Made by a program: the position numbers and the translations under genes
Notes under the pieces: model-generated
What the model saw: only the letters and a program-made list of their open reading frames with translations
Database searches by the model: none
Told to the model about the DNA's origin: nothing
Shown: positions 39,822 through 51,270 of the stretch, one piece after another
Numbering within the stretch: position 1 is the first letter of the stretch
How the letters are laid out: each line of letters opens with the position of its first letter
Assembly: GCF_963675165.1 (NCBI RefSeq)
Contig: NC_087380.1
Location: 2,967,803-3,031,802, forward strand
Reading direction: 5' to 3'
DNA from: Halichondria panicea
Taxonomy: Eukaryota; Porifera; Demospongiae; Suberitida; Halichondriidae
DNA length: 64,000 nt

Positions 39822-40264
39822 TTGTTCTCTCAGCGTGTATGTAATGAAGTGAATTTGAATATTACGGAGCATTTTCGCTTTAGTCAAAATGAGATAGCTA
39901 GCCTTGCACCTCAAAAATATTATTTTGTTGAGGATCCATTTTGTAGTACTTAGTGTGTATCCATGCATGGGCCCTATATGCATGTAAGTCACAATAATAT
40001 TGTACTTACATGTAATACAGCATGCTGTTGGCACATTGCATAAAGATAGTACGTAGCTATAATAATATTACTATTTTCAGTTTGGAAGGGAGTGCAATTG
40101 TTGTGGAATGTTTTGTTGTGATGCTCCACTTCCTTTCTTTAAGGCTTTAGTATCGTTTACAGCTATGCGATTCTGATTAGCGTAACTGCACGGTACAGTT
40201 TGTAGTATAAAAGGGTTTATGTGTATAGTAAACCATGCATGCATGTACATATTCTAGGAAAGTG

Positions 40265-41302
40265 ATGGATTTCAATGACTCAGAGAATGATTTGAATGGT
40301 ACGCTAGTATTTGGGACAGAAGACACAAACAGTGGCCGCGTTTTTGGTACTATCTTACTTGCCATCCTACAGCTACTCATCAACTTTGTACCATCAACAA
40401 TTCTCAACTCTCTCATCCTGGCAAGCTACCGTCACTGCAAAGAACTTCAATCACCTTACAACCTTCTGTTTGTCTCTTTCTCTTGTTTGTCCTTAGTAAG
40501 TCACAGTATTCTATTTATTCTTGGAACATTCGTTCATCCCATAGCTGTAAGCAATGGAGTGTGTTTGTATACAAATGTCGAGATCAAAGCTCAACACATG
40601 CTCGTGTTTTCACTTCCACCTCTCACGATTACTCTGATTGCTTTTGTACAGTGCTACGCAATTCTCAACGGTGTGAAGAAATTGACTTATAAACGAGTTG
40701 TTATAGCGATATCTGCTATTTGGACATATGGTGTGATCGTATCAATGGTAAGTACAACTGGTTACCTTTATATGATTGCTCGGACATGTGAGTCTGTTAA
40801 TGTGAATTTGACTGAGGGAGATTCTCGCGTGATTATTGGAGTTGTCTTCAACACAATTGATGCATTCTTTATTGACTTACCTTGCTTTGTATTAATTATC
40901 GTCGCCACCATTACTTCATGCAGCTGCTTCTATAAGAGATCACTTCATCCAAGTGCTAGCGTGCAAAAAAGAATGCTCTTCTTGCCAATTCTAATGATAT
41001 CATTTTTCCTCCTCACCACACTCATATCACGTCTTTTGATTCCTCTTATTCCGATACTTGGTCATGGATTTGGACTATCTAGACTTATCCCGATATTAGG
41101 TACAGTTCTCAGACTGGTTTCACAATCAAACAGTTTCTTGTTTGCGGCATTGTTCATTGGTCTGCAAAGAAATTTTAAGAAGGGTATAAAGACAATGCTG
41201 AAGAGAGCAAGAATGAGGATAACGAGGAGAGGAGCTTGTGTTCGTGTTGTGCCTGTAGCTAGCGTGTCGGGACAAGATACCTCAATGACTACTATAGATT
41301 AG
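40265..41302 (+). CDS. Orphan seven-transmembrane receptor, class A-like (copy B)
   Basis: Intact paralogue of the 33479 receptor, 345 residues, starting MDFNDSENDLNG at the conserved ATG. An earlier in-frame ATG at 40235 is not conserved. It differs from copy A by scattered substitutions (for example SHSILFILG for IHIILFSLS in helix 2, and QKRMLF for QKKMLF). The disulfide cysteines, helix 4 Trp and basic C-terminus are retained. The spacing from the TATA-like GTATAAAAGGG upstream is the same as in the other units. Confidence 0.75.
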   Translation: MDFNDSENDLNGTLVFGTEDTNSGRVFGTILLAILQLLINFVPSTILNSLILASYRHCKELQSPYNLLFVSFSCLSLVSHSILFILGTFVHPIAVSNGVCLYTNVEIKAQHMLVFSLPPLTITLIAFVQCYAILNGVKKLTYKRVVIAISAIWTYGVIVSMVSTTGYLYMIARTCESVNVNLTEGDSRVIIGVVFNTIDAFFIDLPCFVLIIVATITSCSCFYKRSLHPSASVQKRMLFLPILMISFFLLTTLISRLLIPLIPILGHGFGLSRLIPILGTVLRLVSQSNSFLFAALFIGLQRNFKKGIKTMLKRARMRITRRGACVRVVPVASVSGQDTSMTTID

Positions 41303-42332
41303 AACAGAAACAATACTTACAGAACTCATGCTGCACGGACTTTAGCAAAAAATGTTATAGAGGGTAATGTATATAATTATGGTGGAGATGTCATACATGT
41401 AGTGTATACCTTAAGGTTACTATTATAGATGGGTACATGTAGTAATTTTAGCGTTTTCAGATTTTTTTTCTGTTTTTAGGCACTAATTTTGGCGGATTTG
41501 TAGGCAAATTCGTTAGCACAATATTTTGAAAAGATGTACAAGTATGAGTTTTAAGGAAAGTTTGGAATCAGATACAGGGGCTAGCTTGCTTAGCATACTC
41601 TCAAACTTACATCATAATTAAAATAATGTATTACCGCGGACTTAATTTACAAATTTGCTAAAATTCGCTAAAATTAGTACCCGTTTTTATATATGGCGTG
41701 AGGTTGAGTAATTATAGGTTAGGGGTTATGTAATTTATTGTTTAGGGTTAATGGTTTGGGTATAGCTAATAATATAGGAGTTCTAGATCTATATACAATC
41801 CTCACCAATATCTTGTCTTCTGGGACAGTTTTTACGAGCGTTGTTATCTTCACATGTGACACTGAGTACACACTAAAAATACATGGTTCTATATACCCTA
41901 TAGCCTCACTGAATGTAATGTAATGCTGATGGTTTGTGCAGCCCAGTAAGATAATCATGAAGCATAGGATGATCACCGTGTATTGTACAACAGAGAGACT
42001 ATAAGAGTACAATCAATCATGCTGGTGTCCTTCTGTTGTACAATAGTTGTAGGTGATTTCGTAATGGCGAAACTGTCTGACTCAGCTCTTAAGTTGCCTG
42101 TGTAAAGTTGTTGAAAGGGTTCAGTAAGTGCGAAAATCTCTGAATTAGTTACCTCCAATCAGAGTTATAATTATAACTATGATGGATGGTTCGGTGATGG
42201 GGAACCCTTTTTGAACTACTATATACCTTTTAATACTAGGAGTCCCTCTGTTCTATAGTTGGAAGGGATGCCGTAAGGGCGAACTTGAACATTCATTCAA
42301 CAAATAAATTGCACCAATTCAATTCTACTTAC
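41303..42332. other. Unit B spacer downstream of the 7TM receptor
   Basis: Shared with the other units. It contains GGTTAGGGGTTATG and GTTTAGGGTTAATGG runs near 41720. No gene is recognised; the short ORFs on both strands are not conserved between units. Confidence 0.5.
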
Positions 42333-42947
42333 GTTGACAAGTTGGAGGTGACCTACTCCACACTCCACTCACACGCTCAGACTCTGGTGGTATATACCTC
42401 CATTGAGAGTGTAGCCAGTATAGTGCAGCTGTATAGGTACCGATAGCTGTAGAGAGGAAAAGTGTTTCCAGGGGATCCACCACTGTACATGCATGCATGA
42501 TCATCCCATTGGTCAGTGGGGGCAAGTCAGGGCAGTTATCTGTATATGAGAGACGATACACTCAAACAAACAGTACAAATTCAATTCCACTTACGCCAAC
42601 AATTTGAAGCTAACCCACTCCACACTCCATCACTCTCACAAGTCCTGGTGCTGCCTCTATTGAGAGTATATATCCAGGGTTACATGTGTAGATGGCCACA
42701 GTGCCCTCAGGTCTGTTGCCAGGGGATCTACCATTGTAGGAGATCCGATCGGTTATAGTGTGTATAAGTCAAATACCCGTAGGTACCCTCAACAACATAT
42801 TATGAGATCATGATAATTATACTGAAAATCACACTGACGGAACCAGGATAGAAATTAGAAAATCTACCTTGCTGTCCCCAATAGTTGGACACAGCACACA
42901 ACAACAACAACAGCAGCAGAAAGCAGAAAAACACATTGAGTCTCCAT
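42333..42947 (-). pseudogene. Signal peptide plus two sushi (CCP) exons, decayed, copy B
   Basis: The signal-peptide exon (42947-42867) is 81 nt where the intact copies have 73, so the frame is lost. The first sushi exon (about 42775-42590) reads PEGTVAIYTCNPGYI, then needs a one-base shift to reach CESDGVWSG. The second (about 42540-42333) reads CPDLPPLTNGMI and later GVWSRSPPTC, with frame changes between. The Cys...G.W...C pattern identifies CCP domains. It was probably a secreted or surface protein and is now broken. Confidence 0.65.
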
Positions 42948-43430
42948 TGCCTTTTCTCTGTTTGGAAGTTGTAACAGTTCCATTAAGGGTTTTTACCAAC
43001 CCACATAAAAAATGGAACAGTGGATAATCAGTGGATAATCAATAATCAATTTTTAATTTTAATCTATAGCTTTATATACTGCATAAACATTTTGGTGTTA
43101 TCTTGTTGATCGAGTATGTATATCTGTATGCTCTGCATCTCTAAAATGATACATTTAATGATAGCTCAGTTATGAACACACATTTCTCAAATTCAGTTCA
43201 AAATGTTTCCGAAGAAAATCTCTGAAGTGAACGAACTTTGGTATTGAGGATACTTCTTCCTGCTCTGGTATTAATAGTGGCGCTGTAATTAGAGACGGTA
43301 ATAGGCAACATTTTTAGCCTAATATGCAAATATTATCGAAGCACTAAGCCTGAATAGCGTGAGTAGTACTAAAAATAATTATGTAGAAGAATTCTTTCAA
43401 CAAACACCAATAGTTGAGCATTTATGCGTT

Positions 43431-43550
43431 CCTTATATGGAATATACATAATTATGTGTACACACTAGCTAGCTGTTTGACTTAGCTGTTTTATTTAATG
43501 TATGAGTATGCATGCATGCATGCATGCATGTACATGCAGTCCATATAAGG
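43431..43550. promoter_or_regulatory. Inverted pair of CArG-type boxes in divergent promoter (unit B)
   Basis: CCTTATATGG (43431-43440) and CCATATAAGG (43541-43550) sit in longer inverted repeats GCGTTCCTTATATGGA and TCCATATAAGGAACGC. The CC(A/T)6GG form is the SRF/MADS-box consensus. Unit C has the same pair at 48885-48894 and 48984-48993. Regulatory use is inferred; the arrangement could also be ends of an old foldback element. Confidence 0.4.
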
Positions 43551-43839
43551 AACGCACAATTCCCTTTTATTCATGCAAACTCCAATACCCACTCATCTGA
43601 CGTAATACCCGACTTATAGCCATGGTTATTCATTCTTTTCGACATTCCTTAGTATAAATGAATCCACTGACGTAGTATACCCGACTTACAGCCGCATTTA
43701 TAATGCGATTCATTTATTCCGCATTCCTTGGCTACATTATCATTATGCGCAGTATTAATCCACTTACAGAATGTTAATTTGGGCAGAACTGGAATTATTA
43801 AAGACTGCAACTAACTCAGGGGAAGAGTATAGTGTGGAG

Positions 43840-43909
43840 ATGTATACAATGAGTCTTGGTGCAGTACTGTTGATGCTGATCGCTACTGGAGCAATGGTCT
43901 CCGGACAAA
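43840..43909 (+). other. Extra copy of Ig-gene first exon (signal peptide), unit B
   Basis: Same 70-nt exon as at 54795, with intact frame (MYTMSLGAVLL...) and donor GTATGAG. No Ig exon follows within the unit before the next SNX copy. Confidence 0.6.
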
Positions 43910-44267
43910 GTATGAGTATACTATAGACTATAATTATTATCTACTGACAATAATAATTATTGTGTTCTAGAGTGTCTTATATATATATACCATCACAAAC
44001 CTATCCCTACGTGGTTGCTGGCGTTACCAAACTTGGCGATTTTTGAGGCTAGATCCCCTGCAGACGACTTGAATTAAGTATGACACTTAGCTATCTTTGC
44101 AATCAGGCAAGGATTGTAATACAATATTCTGACATAGGTATTTGCGATAATTACTATTTTGCGATACCATAGGGTTACTGTATTACGTACTATATAATAT
44201 TTGCTGGTGAAAAACCTTTGCAAATGAGCCGAATCAGCAGAAAAATTAACCCTTTGCGATCTAACTA

Positions 44268-44463
44268 CCGTATAGCGGGTAAATTTCGTAGGGTAAAAAA
44301 TTCGTTCAACTCGAGAAAAGGTGGTTTTCGTGAGTAAAAATTTCGTTTAGTCTCGGGCATTCCTACGTTCCAATAAGCCACGCCTACATTAAAATTTCGT
44401 GGAGGTCAGCCTGCCCACGAAAATAACGAATATTTTACCCCACGAAAATTACCTGCTATACAG
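44268..44463. mobile_element. CCGTATAG-family MITE (unit B/C junction)
   Basis: Begins CCGTATAGCGGGTAAATTTC, ends TTACCTGCTATACAG, 196 bp, TA flanks. Orthologous to 38745-38940. Confidence 0.75.
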
Positions 44464-44636
44464 TATTAATTTCGTTCCGGCAAAGATTGTGTGTATTTAC
44501 TAATTTTAAGTTTTGCGATTTTATTTACGTGAATTGATCAACCCTCGCAAAGTTTGCTTATGTTTGATACACGCAAAACATTCGGTATACAGTACTGATT
44601 ACAAGGTAATGAGTGACTATGTGCTCCCTCCTTTAG

Positions 44637-45473
44637 TCCAGCCTAGATGCTGACAAGGCTCTGGATGACCTGTCTAGAGCCAACGAGATGTTGAGGGTGG
44701 ACATTGAGAAGTGGGGGGCCTCTAAGGACAGAGAGATGTGCTCGCTCATGAAGCATTTGGGAGACTCGCACATCACCTATCATCAGAAGGTACATGGGAG
44801 TTGTCCCATTGTAATATCCCTAGGCTATAGTATGAGACAAAACTTTAACAGTCATTGAGTGGATTTGTGCACAGATTGTAAGGTGGTGGACTCGTTAAGG
44901 GTGTAAGCAAATCTGAATGCTCATACCTTAGCTTTGTAAACTTTCTGAGTGTGCCCCATGATTTGCTACCGTGAAAGCTTGTATAAAGAAGTACATCGAC
45001 ATGTATATACTATGACATAATTATACGTGCAGTTTGTACTAACGTCATGCAATGTACCCTTCCTGTAGTGTCTAGATGAATGGGAGGTAGTACTGAAGCT
45101 CCTCAAATCCCGGGCGTCCAACAGCCCACCCCCTGAGCTCATCGACCAATCAAACGCTGAGTCTGAAGTAGAACATAGACCAGACCTCCTCCTCCCCGAC
45201 AGTCTCCCAGGTAAAGACTCTCCGAGCGAACAACCATCTGAAAAACTGGAAAAATCAGATTCTTTGGACAATCTTTTTAACTATGCCTATTATTTTTGTT
45301 ACTGGGTAAGCTTATTTCAGGATGCAAATAACTTTTTTTTGTTGTTCTCTCAGCGTGTATGTAATGAAGTGAATTTGAATATTACGGAGCATTTTCGCTT
45401 TAGTCAAAATGAGATAGCTAGCCTTGCACCTCAAAAATATTATTTTGTTGAGGATCCATTTTGTAGTACTTAG
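44637..45473 (+). CDS. SNX exons 10-11 duplicate with intact frame, copy C
   Basis: The exon 10 copy (44637-44789, 153 nt) and exon 11 copy (from 45069) both keep open frames, acceptors and the GTACAT donor. The SNX stop is replaced, and the frame continues through NLFNYAYYFCYWVSLFQ to TAG at 45473, adding about 65 residues to the C-terminus. It has no promoter or upstream exons of its own. It could serve as alternative 3' exons of the SNX gene, about 12.5 kb downstream, or be a passive remnant that has not yet decayed. Confidence 0.45.
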
Positions 45474-45780
45474 TGTGTATCCATGCATGGGCCCTATATG
45501 CATGTAAGTCACAATAATATTGTACTTACATGTAATACAGCATGCTGTTGGCACATTGCATAAAGATAGTACGTAGCTATAATAATATTACTATTTGCAG
45601 TTTGGAAGGGAGTGCTATTGTTGTAGAATGTTTTGTTGTGATGCTCCACTTCCTTTCTTTAAGGCTTTAGTATCGTTTACAGCTATGCGATTCTGATTAG
45701 CGTAACTGCACGGTACAGTTTGTAGTATAAAAGAGTACATGTGTATAGTAAACCATGCATGTACATATTCTAGGAAAGTG

Positions 45781-46817
45781 ATGGATTTCAATGACTCAGA
45801 GAATGATTTGAATGGTACGCTAGTATTTGGGACAGAAGACATAAACAGTGGCCGCGTTTTTGGTACTATCTTACTTGCCATCCTACAGCTACTCATCAAC
45901 TTTGTACCATCAACAATTCTCAACTCTCTCATCCTGGCAAGCTACCGTCACTGCAAAGAACTTCAATCACCTTACAACCTTCTGTTCGTCTCTTTCTCTT
46001 GTTTGTCCTTAGTAAGTCACAGTATTCTATTTATTCTTGGAACATTCGTTCATCCCATAGCTGTAAGCAATGGAGTGTGTTTGTATACAAGTGTCGAGAT
46101 CAAAGCTCAACACATGCTCGTGTTTTCACTTCCACCTCTCACGATTACTCTGATTGCTTTTGTACAGTGCTATGGAATTCTCAATGGTGTGAAGAAATTG
46201 ACTTATAAACGAGTTGTTACAGCGATATCTGCTATTTGGGCATATGGTGTGATCGTATCAATGGTAAGTACAACTGGTTACCTTTATATGATTGCTCGGA
46301 CATGTGAGTCTGTTAATGTGAATTCGACTGAGGGAGATTCTCGCGTGATTATTGGAGTTGTCTTCAACACAATTGATGCATTCTTTATTGACTTACCTTG
46401 CTTTGTATTAATTATCGTCGCCACCATTACTTCATGCAGCTGCTTCTACAAAAGATCACTTCATCCAAGTGCTAGCGTGCAAAAAAAATGCTCTTCTTGC
46501 CAATTCTAATGATATCATTTTTCCTCCTCACCACACTCATATCACGTCTTTTGATTCCTCTTATTCCGATACTTGGTCATGGATTTGGACTATCTAGACT
46601 TATCCCGATATTAGGTACAGTTCTCAGACTGGTTTCACAATCAAACAGTTTCTTGTTTGCGGCATTGTTCATTGGTCTGCAAAGAAATTTTAAGAAGGGT
46701 ATAAAGACAATGCTGAAGAGAGCAAGAATGAGGATAATGAGGAGAGGGGCTTGTGTTCGTGTTGTGCCTGTAGCTAGCGTATCGGGACAAGATACCTCAA
46801 TGACTAATATAGATTAG
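45781..46817 (+). pseudogene. Orphan seven-transmembrane receptor (copy C), one-base frameshift
   Basis: Nearly identical to copy B from MDFNDSENDL to SASVQKK. There an A9 tract of copy A is A8 (46481-46488), so the frame ends after QKKCSSCQF. The rest (MLFLPILMISFF to the C-terminus) is intact in the next frame. Helices 6-7 would be lost. A homopolymer slip or sequencing error both fit. Confidence 0.7.
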
Positions 46818-47065
46818 AACAGAAACAATATTTACAGAACTCATGCTGCACGGACTTTAGCAAAAAATGTCGTAGAGGGTAATGTATATAATTATGGTGG
46901 AGATGTCATACATGTATAGTGTATACCTTAAGGTTACTATTATAGACGGGTAGTGATTTTAGCGTTTTCAGATTTTTTTCTGTTTTTAGGCACTAATTTT
47001 GGCAGATTTGTAGGCAAATTCATTGGCACAATATTTTGTCAAGAGATGTACAAGTATGAGTATTA

Positions 47066-47389
47066 AATAATAGTTAGACACTGTTTTGGAGGTGTCTATG
47101 GGATTTAGAAGCCCAAAGGCACTGATTTAGTATCCCGAGCGTAGCGAGGGTACTAAAGTGGCTGAGGGTTTCTAAATCACATGGACACCGACAAAACAGT
47201 GTCTAACTCATTTAGATACTAGTGCGCATGCGCAAACCGCTTGACTACAATACAATTACTTGACAACGGAATACTAGGTATACTACGTAAATTTACAGGT
47301 ATACTAAGTCCCATAGTATACCTGCTCTGAGGCACTTTTCCCATGTACTTCCCATGTACTTCCCATGTAGATCTTATCAACTAGTGTCT
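47066..47389. mobile_element. About 320-bp insertion private to unit C
   Basis: Units A and B read through from AAGTATGAG to GGAAAGTTTGG here. Unit C has an insert with TTAGACACTGTTTTG near the left end, its reverse complement CAAAACAGTGTCTAA at 47195-47209, and AGTGTCTAA again at the right end. It contains GAGCGTAGCGAGGG, a GTGCGCATGCGC palindrome and three CCCATGTACTT repeats. The edges look like TAA duplications but are not exact. Confidence 0.6.
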
Positions 47390-47624
47390 AAGGAAAGTTT
47401 GGAATCAGATACAGGGGCTAGCTTGCTTAGCATACTCTCAAACTTACATCATAATTAAATGTGTTTTATTATTACCGCGGAATTAATTTACAAATTCACT
47501 AAAATTTGCTAAAATTAGTACCCGTTTTTATAAGGTAATTATATGGCGTGAGGTTGAGTAATTATAGGTTAGGGGTTATGTAATGGTTTAGGGTTAATGG
47601 TTTGGGTATAATAATATAATTATA

Positions 47625-48016
47625 CCGTACCCTCGCAAAACTATGCCCACCCTTTTCTGCAAGAAGTCTAGGCTTATTAGGGGACTGGGCGTTTAATCGC
47701 GAACGGCGAGTTTTCATTTAAATATACGCCCACCCGCGGCCTCAAATTGAGGTTTACACTTTGCTCTATAATTATGACCATTTTAATACAGTAACATAGT
47801 ATGAACATTTCAGTATAGTCGTACTAGCTACTACCTAAAACTTCCTTTCTTCACTAAAATTAATAGTCAACATGTGGCATTTAGCTACTGCGCATGCTCA
47901 AACTCTTCATTCTGGGTGGGCTTATAATCTAGTAAAAATACCCTTGTGCAAGAATTTTGAAGCAAAATAGGGGATGGGCGGGTATTCAAGATGGGCTTAT
48001 TTTCGCGAGGGTACGG
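47625..48016. mobile_element. 392-bp MITE with CCGTACCCTCGC ends, private to unit C
   Basis: It begins CCGTACCCTCGC and ends GCGAGGGTACGG, with TA on both sides. Unit A reads AATTATATACAATTCCC at the same place, the empty site with one TA. The CCGTA start and TA duplication link it loosely to the CCGTATAG family. Confidence 0.8.
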
Positions 48017-48314
48017 TATACAATTCCCAATATCTTGCAATTGTCTTCTGGGACAGTTTTTACAAGCGTTGTTATCTTCGCATATGACACTGATCATTGA
48101 GTACACACTAAAAGTACATGGTTCTATACACCCTATAGCCTCACTCAATGTAATGTATATAATGCTGATAGTTTGTGCAGCCCAGTAAGATAATCATGAA
48201 GCATACTATAGGATAATCACCGTGTATTGTACAACAGAGAGACTACCCTCAACACAACACACTGAACATCACACTGACGAACCGGAATAGAAATTAGAAT
48301 ATATAGCAACTTAC

Positions 48315-48391
48315 CTTGCTGTCCCCATGCAGCAGGTGGACACAGCACACAACAACAACAGCAGCAGAAGCAGAACACCTTGAGTCTCCAT
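48315..48391 (-). pseudogene. Signal-peptide exon of sushi-type gene, copy C
   Basis: METQGVLLLLLLLLC is kept, but four extra bases (GCAT near the end) shift the frame before the donor GTAAGT. No sushi exons follow in this unit. Confidence 0.6.
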
Positions 48392-49288
48392 TGCATGCTC
48401 TATCCTTTTCTCTGTTTGGAAGTTGTTTCATTAAGGATCTTTACCAACCCTCATAAAAAACAGAACAGTGGATCTACCCAGAGAACAGTGAACAGTGGAT
48501 CTACCTCTGCATGGGATCTATCACCGGTATATATTTTTATTCTATAGCTTTACTGCATAAACATTTTGGTCTTGTCTTGTTGATCGAATATGTAGATATA
48601 TAATTATATAATGTCTATATCTGCATGCTCTGCATCTCTAAAATGATACATTTAACAGTTGAACACAAATTTCTCAAAATCTCTGAAGCGAACGAACTTT
48701 GGTATTGAGGATACTCTGGTATTAATGGCGCTGTAATTAGACGAAAGACGGTAATAGGCAACATTTTTAGCCTAATATGCAATTATTATCGCACTAAGCC
48801 TGAATAGCGTGAGTATATAGTGCTAAAAATAATTATGCAGAAGAATTCGTTCAACGAACACCAATAGTTGAGCAAATATGCGCTCCTTATATGGAATATA
48901 CATAAATTATTATGTGCACATTAGCTAGCTGTTTGACTTAGCTGTTTTATTTAACGTATGAGCATGCATGCATGTACATGCAGTCCATATAAGGAAACGC
49001 ACAATTCCCTTTTATTCATGCAAACTCCAATACCCCCACTCATCTGTCATAATACCCGACTTATAACCACGGTTATTCATTCTTTTCGGCATTCTCCTTA
49101 GTATAAATGAATCCACTGACGTAGTATACCCGACTTACAGCCGCATTTATAATGCGATTCATTTATTCCGCATTCCTTGGCCACATTATCATTATGCGCA
49201 GTATTAATCCACTTAACAGAATGTTAATTTGGTGCAGAACTGGAATTATTAAAGACTGCAACTGATTCAAGGGAAGAGTAGTGTGGAG

Positions 49289-49361
49289 ATGTATACAATG
49301 AGTCTTGGTGGTGCAGTACTGTTGATGCTGATCGCTACTGGAGCAATGGTCTCCGGACAAA
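49289..49361 (+). other. Extra copy of Ig-gene first exon (signal peptide), unit C
   Basis: 73 nt, one extra in-frame Gly codon (SLGGAVLL), donor GTATATATG. Otherwise the same as the exon at 54795. Confidence 0.6.
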
Positions 49362-49727
49362 GTATATATGAGTATACTATAGACTATATTATCTACTGAC
49401 AATAATATTGTGTTCTAGAGTGTCTTTCGTTTATATATATATATATGTACCATCACAAACCTATCCCTGCGTGGTTGCTGGCGTTACCAAACTTGGCGAT
49501 TTTTGAGGCTAGATCCCCTGCAGACGATTTGAATTAAGTATGACACTTAGCTATCTTTGCAACCAGGCAAGGATTGCAATACAATATTCTGACACAGGTA
49601 TTTGCGATAATTACTATTTTGCGATACCATAGGGTTACTGTATTACGTACTATATAATATTTGCTGGTGAAAAAACTTTGCAAATGAGCCAAATCAGTAG
49701 AAAAATTGACCCTTTGCGATCTAACTA

Positions 49728-49932
49728 CCGTATAGCGGGTAAGTTTCCTTGGGTAAAAAATTCGTTTAACTCGAGAAAAGGTGGTTTTCGTGAGTAAAAA
49801 TTTCGTTTAGTCTCGTGGCTGCACGGCATTCCTACGTTCCAATAAGCCACGCCTACATTAAAATTTCATGGAGGTCAGCCTGCCCACGAAAATAACGAAT
49901 ATTTTACCCCACGAAAATTACCCGCTATACGG
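49728..49932. mobile_element. CCGTATAG-family MITE (unit C/D junction)
   Basis: Begins CCGTATAGCGGGTAAG, ends TTACCCGCTATACGG, 205 bp, TA flanks. Just downstream, AAAATCGCAAAACTTAAAAT is followed by its reverse complement, a second short palindrome around 49950-50005. Confidence 0.75.
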
Positions 49933-50140
49933 TATTAATTTCGTTCCGTAAATAAAATCGCAAAACTTAAAATTAGTAAATACTAATTTTAAGTTTTGCG
50001 ATTTTATTTACGTGAATTGATCAACCGTCGCAAAGTTTGCATATCATTATGTTTGATGCTCGCAAAACATTCGGTATACATGCATGCAGTACTGATTTTA
50101 CAAGGTAATTGAATGACTATGTGCATGCTCCCACCTTTAG

Positions 50141-50760
50141 TCCAGCCTAGATGCTGACAAGGCTCTGGATGACCTGTCTAGAGCCAACAAGATGTTGAGG
50201 GTGGACATTGAGAAGTGGGGGGCCTCTAAGGACAGAGAGATGTGCTCACTCATAAAGCATTTGGGAGACTCGCATATCATCTATCATCAGGAGTTGTCCC
50301 ATTGTAACATCTCTAGGCTATAGTATGAGACAAAACTTTAACAGTCATTGAGTGGATTTGTGCACGATTGTAAGGTGGTGGACTCGTTAAGGGTAAGCAA
50401 ATCTGAATGCTCATACCTTAGCTTTGTAAACTTTCTGAGTGTGCCCCATGATTTGCTATCGTGAAAGCTTGTATAAAGAATTAAGTACATCGACATGTAT
50501 ATATACTATGACATGTGCAGTTTGTACTAACGTCATGCAATGTACCCTTCCTGTAGTGTCTAGATGAATGGGAGGTAGTACTGAAGCTCCTCAAATCCCA
50601 GGCGTCCAACAGCTCACCCCCTGAGCTAATCGACCAATCAAACCCTGAGTCTGAAGTAGAACATAGACCAGACCTCCTCCTCCCGACAGTCTCCCAGGTA
50701 AAGACTCTCCCAGCGAACAACCATCTGAAAAACTGCAGATTCTTTGGACGATCTTTTTAA
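50141..50760 (+). pseudogene. SNX exons 10-11 duplicate, copy D
   Basis: The exon 10 copy (50141 to about 50290) has lost its donor through a small deletion (CATCAGGAGTTG). The exon 11 copy (from 50557) has frame-disrupting deletions near CTCCCGACAG and AAACTGCAGATTC. Clearly dead. Confidence 0.8.
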
Positions 50761-51270
50761 CTATGCCTATTATTTTTGTTACTGGGTAAGCTTATTTCAG
50801 GATGCAAATAATTTTTTTATTGTTCTCTTAGCGTGTATGTAATGAAGTGAATTTGAATATTACGGAGCATTTTCGCTTTAGTCAAAATGAGATAGCTAGC
50901 CTTGCACCTCAAAAATATTATTTTGTTGAGGATCCATTTTGTAGTACTTAGTGTGTATCCATGCATGGGCCCTATATGCATGTAAGTCACAATAATATTG
51001 TACTTACATGTAATACAGCATGCTGTTGGCACATTGCATAAAGATAGTACGTAGCTATAATAATATGACTATTTGCAGCTGCAGTTTGGAAGGGAGTGCA
51101 ATTGTTGTGGAGTGTTTTGTTCAGTTGTGATGCTCCACTTCCTTTCTTTAAAGGCTTCAGTATCGTTTACAGCTATGCGATTCTGATTAGCGTAAATGCA
51201 CGGTACAATTTGTAGTATAAAAGAGTTCATGTGTATAGTAAACCATGCATGTACATAGTCTAGGAAAGTG

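Larger units (their letters stand above)
39116..43909 (+). repeat. Tandem segmental duplication, unit B
   Basis: SNX exon 10-11 copy, 7TM receptor, minus-strand sushi gene remnant with both sushi exons, and plus-strand signal-peptide exon, in the order of unit A. The distance from its exon 10 copy to that of unit C is 5.52 kb. Confidence 0.85.
46818..48314. other. Unit C spacer with two private insertions
   Basis: It corresponds to the spacer downstream of the receptor in the other units, enlarged by two elements listed separately. No gene is recognised. Confidence 0.5.
44637..49361 (+). repeat. Tandem segmental duplication, unit C
   Basis: Same order as the other units. Unit C alone has insertions at about 47066-47389 and 47625-48016, and it lacks the sushi exons. 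The next unit's exon 10 copy begins 5.50 kb after this one. Confidence 0.85.

Noticed and set aside
40235-40264. Upstream in-frame ATG for receptor copy B
   Set aside because: It depends on a CATGCATG repeat that varies between units; the downstream ATG is conserved.
45312-45554. Minus-strand ORF repeated in units B, C and D (PTACCITCKYNIIVTYMHIG)
   Set aside because: Conserved only because the DNA is duplicated; it overlaps the SNX copy extension and is built largely from ATGCATGTAAG-type repeats.
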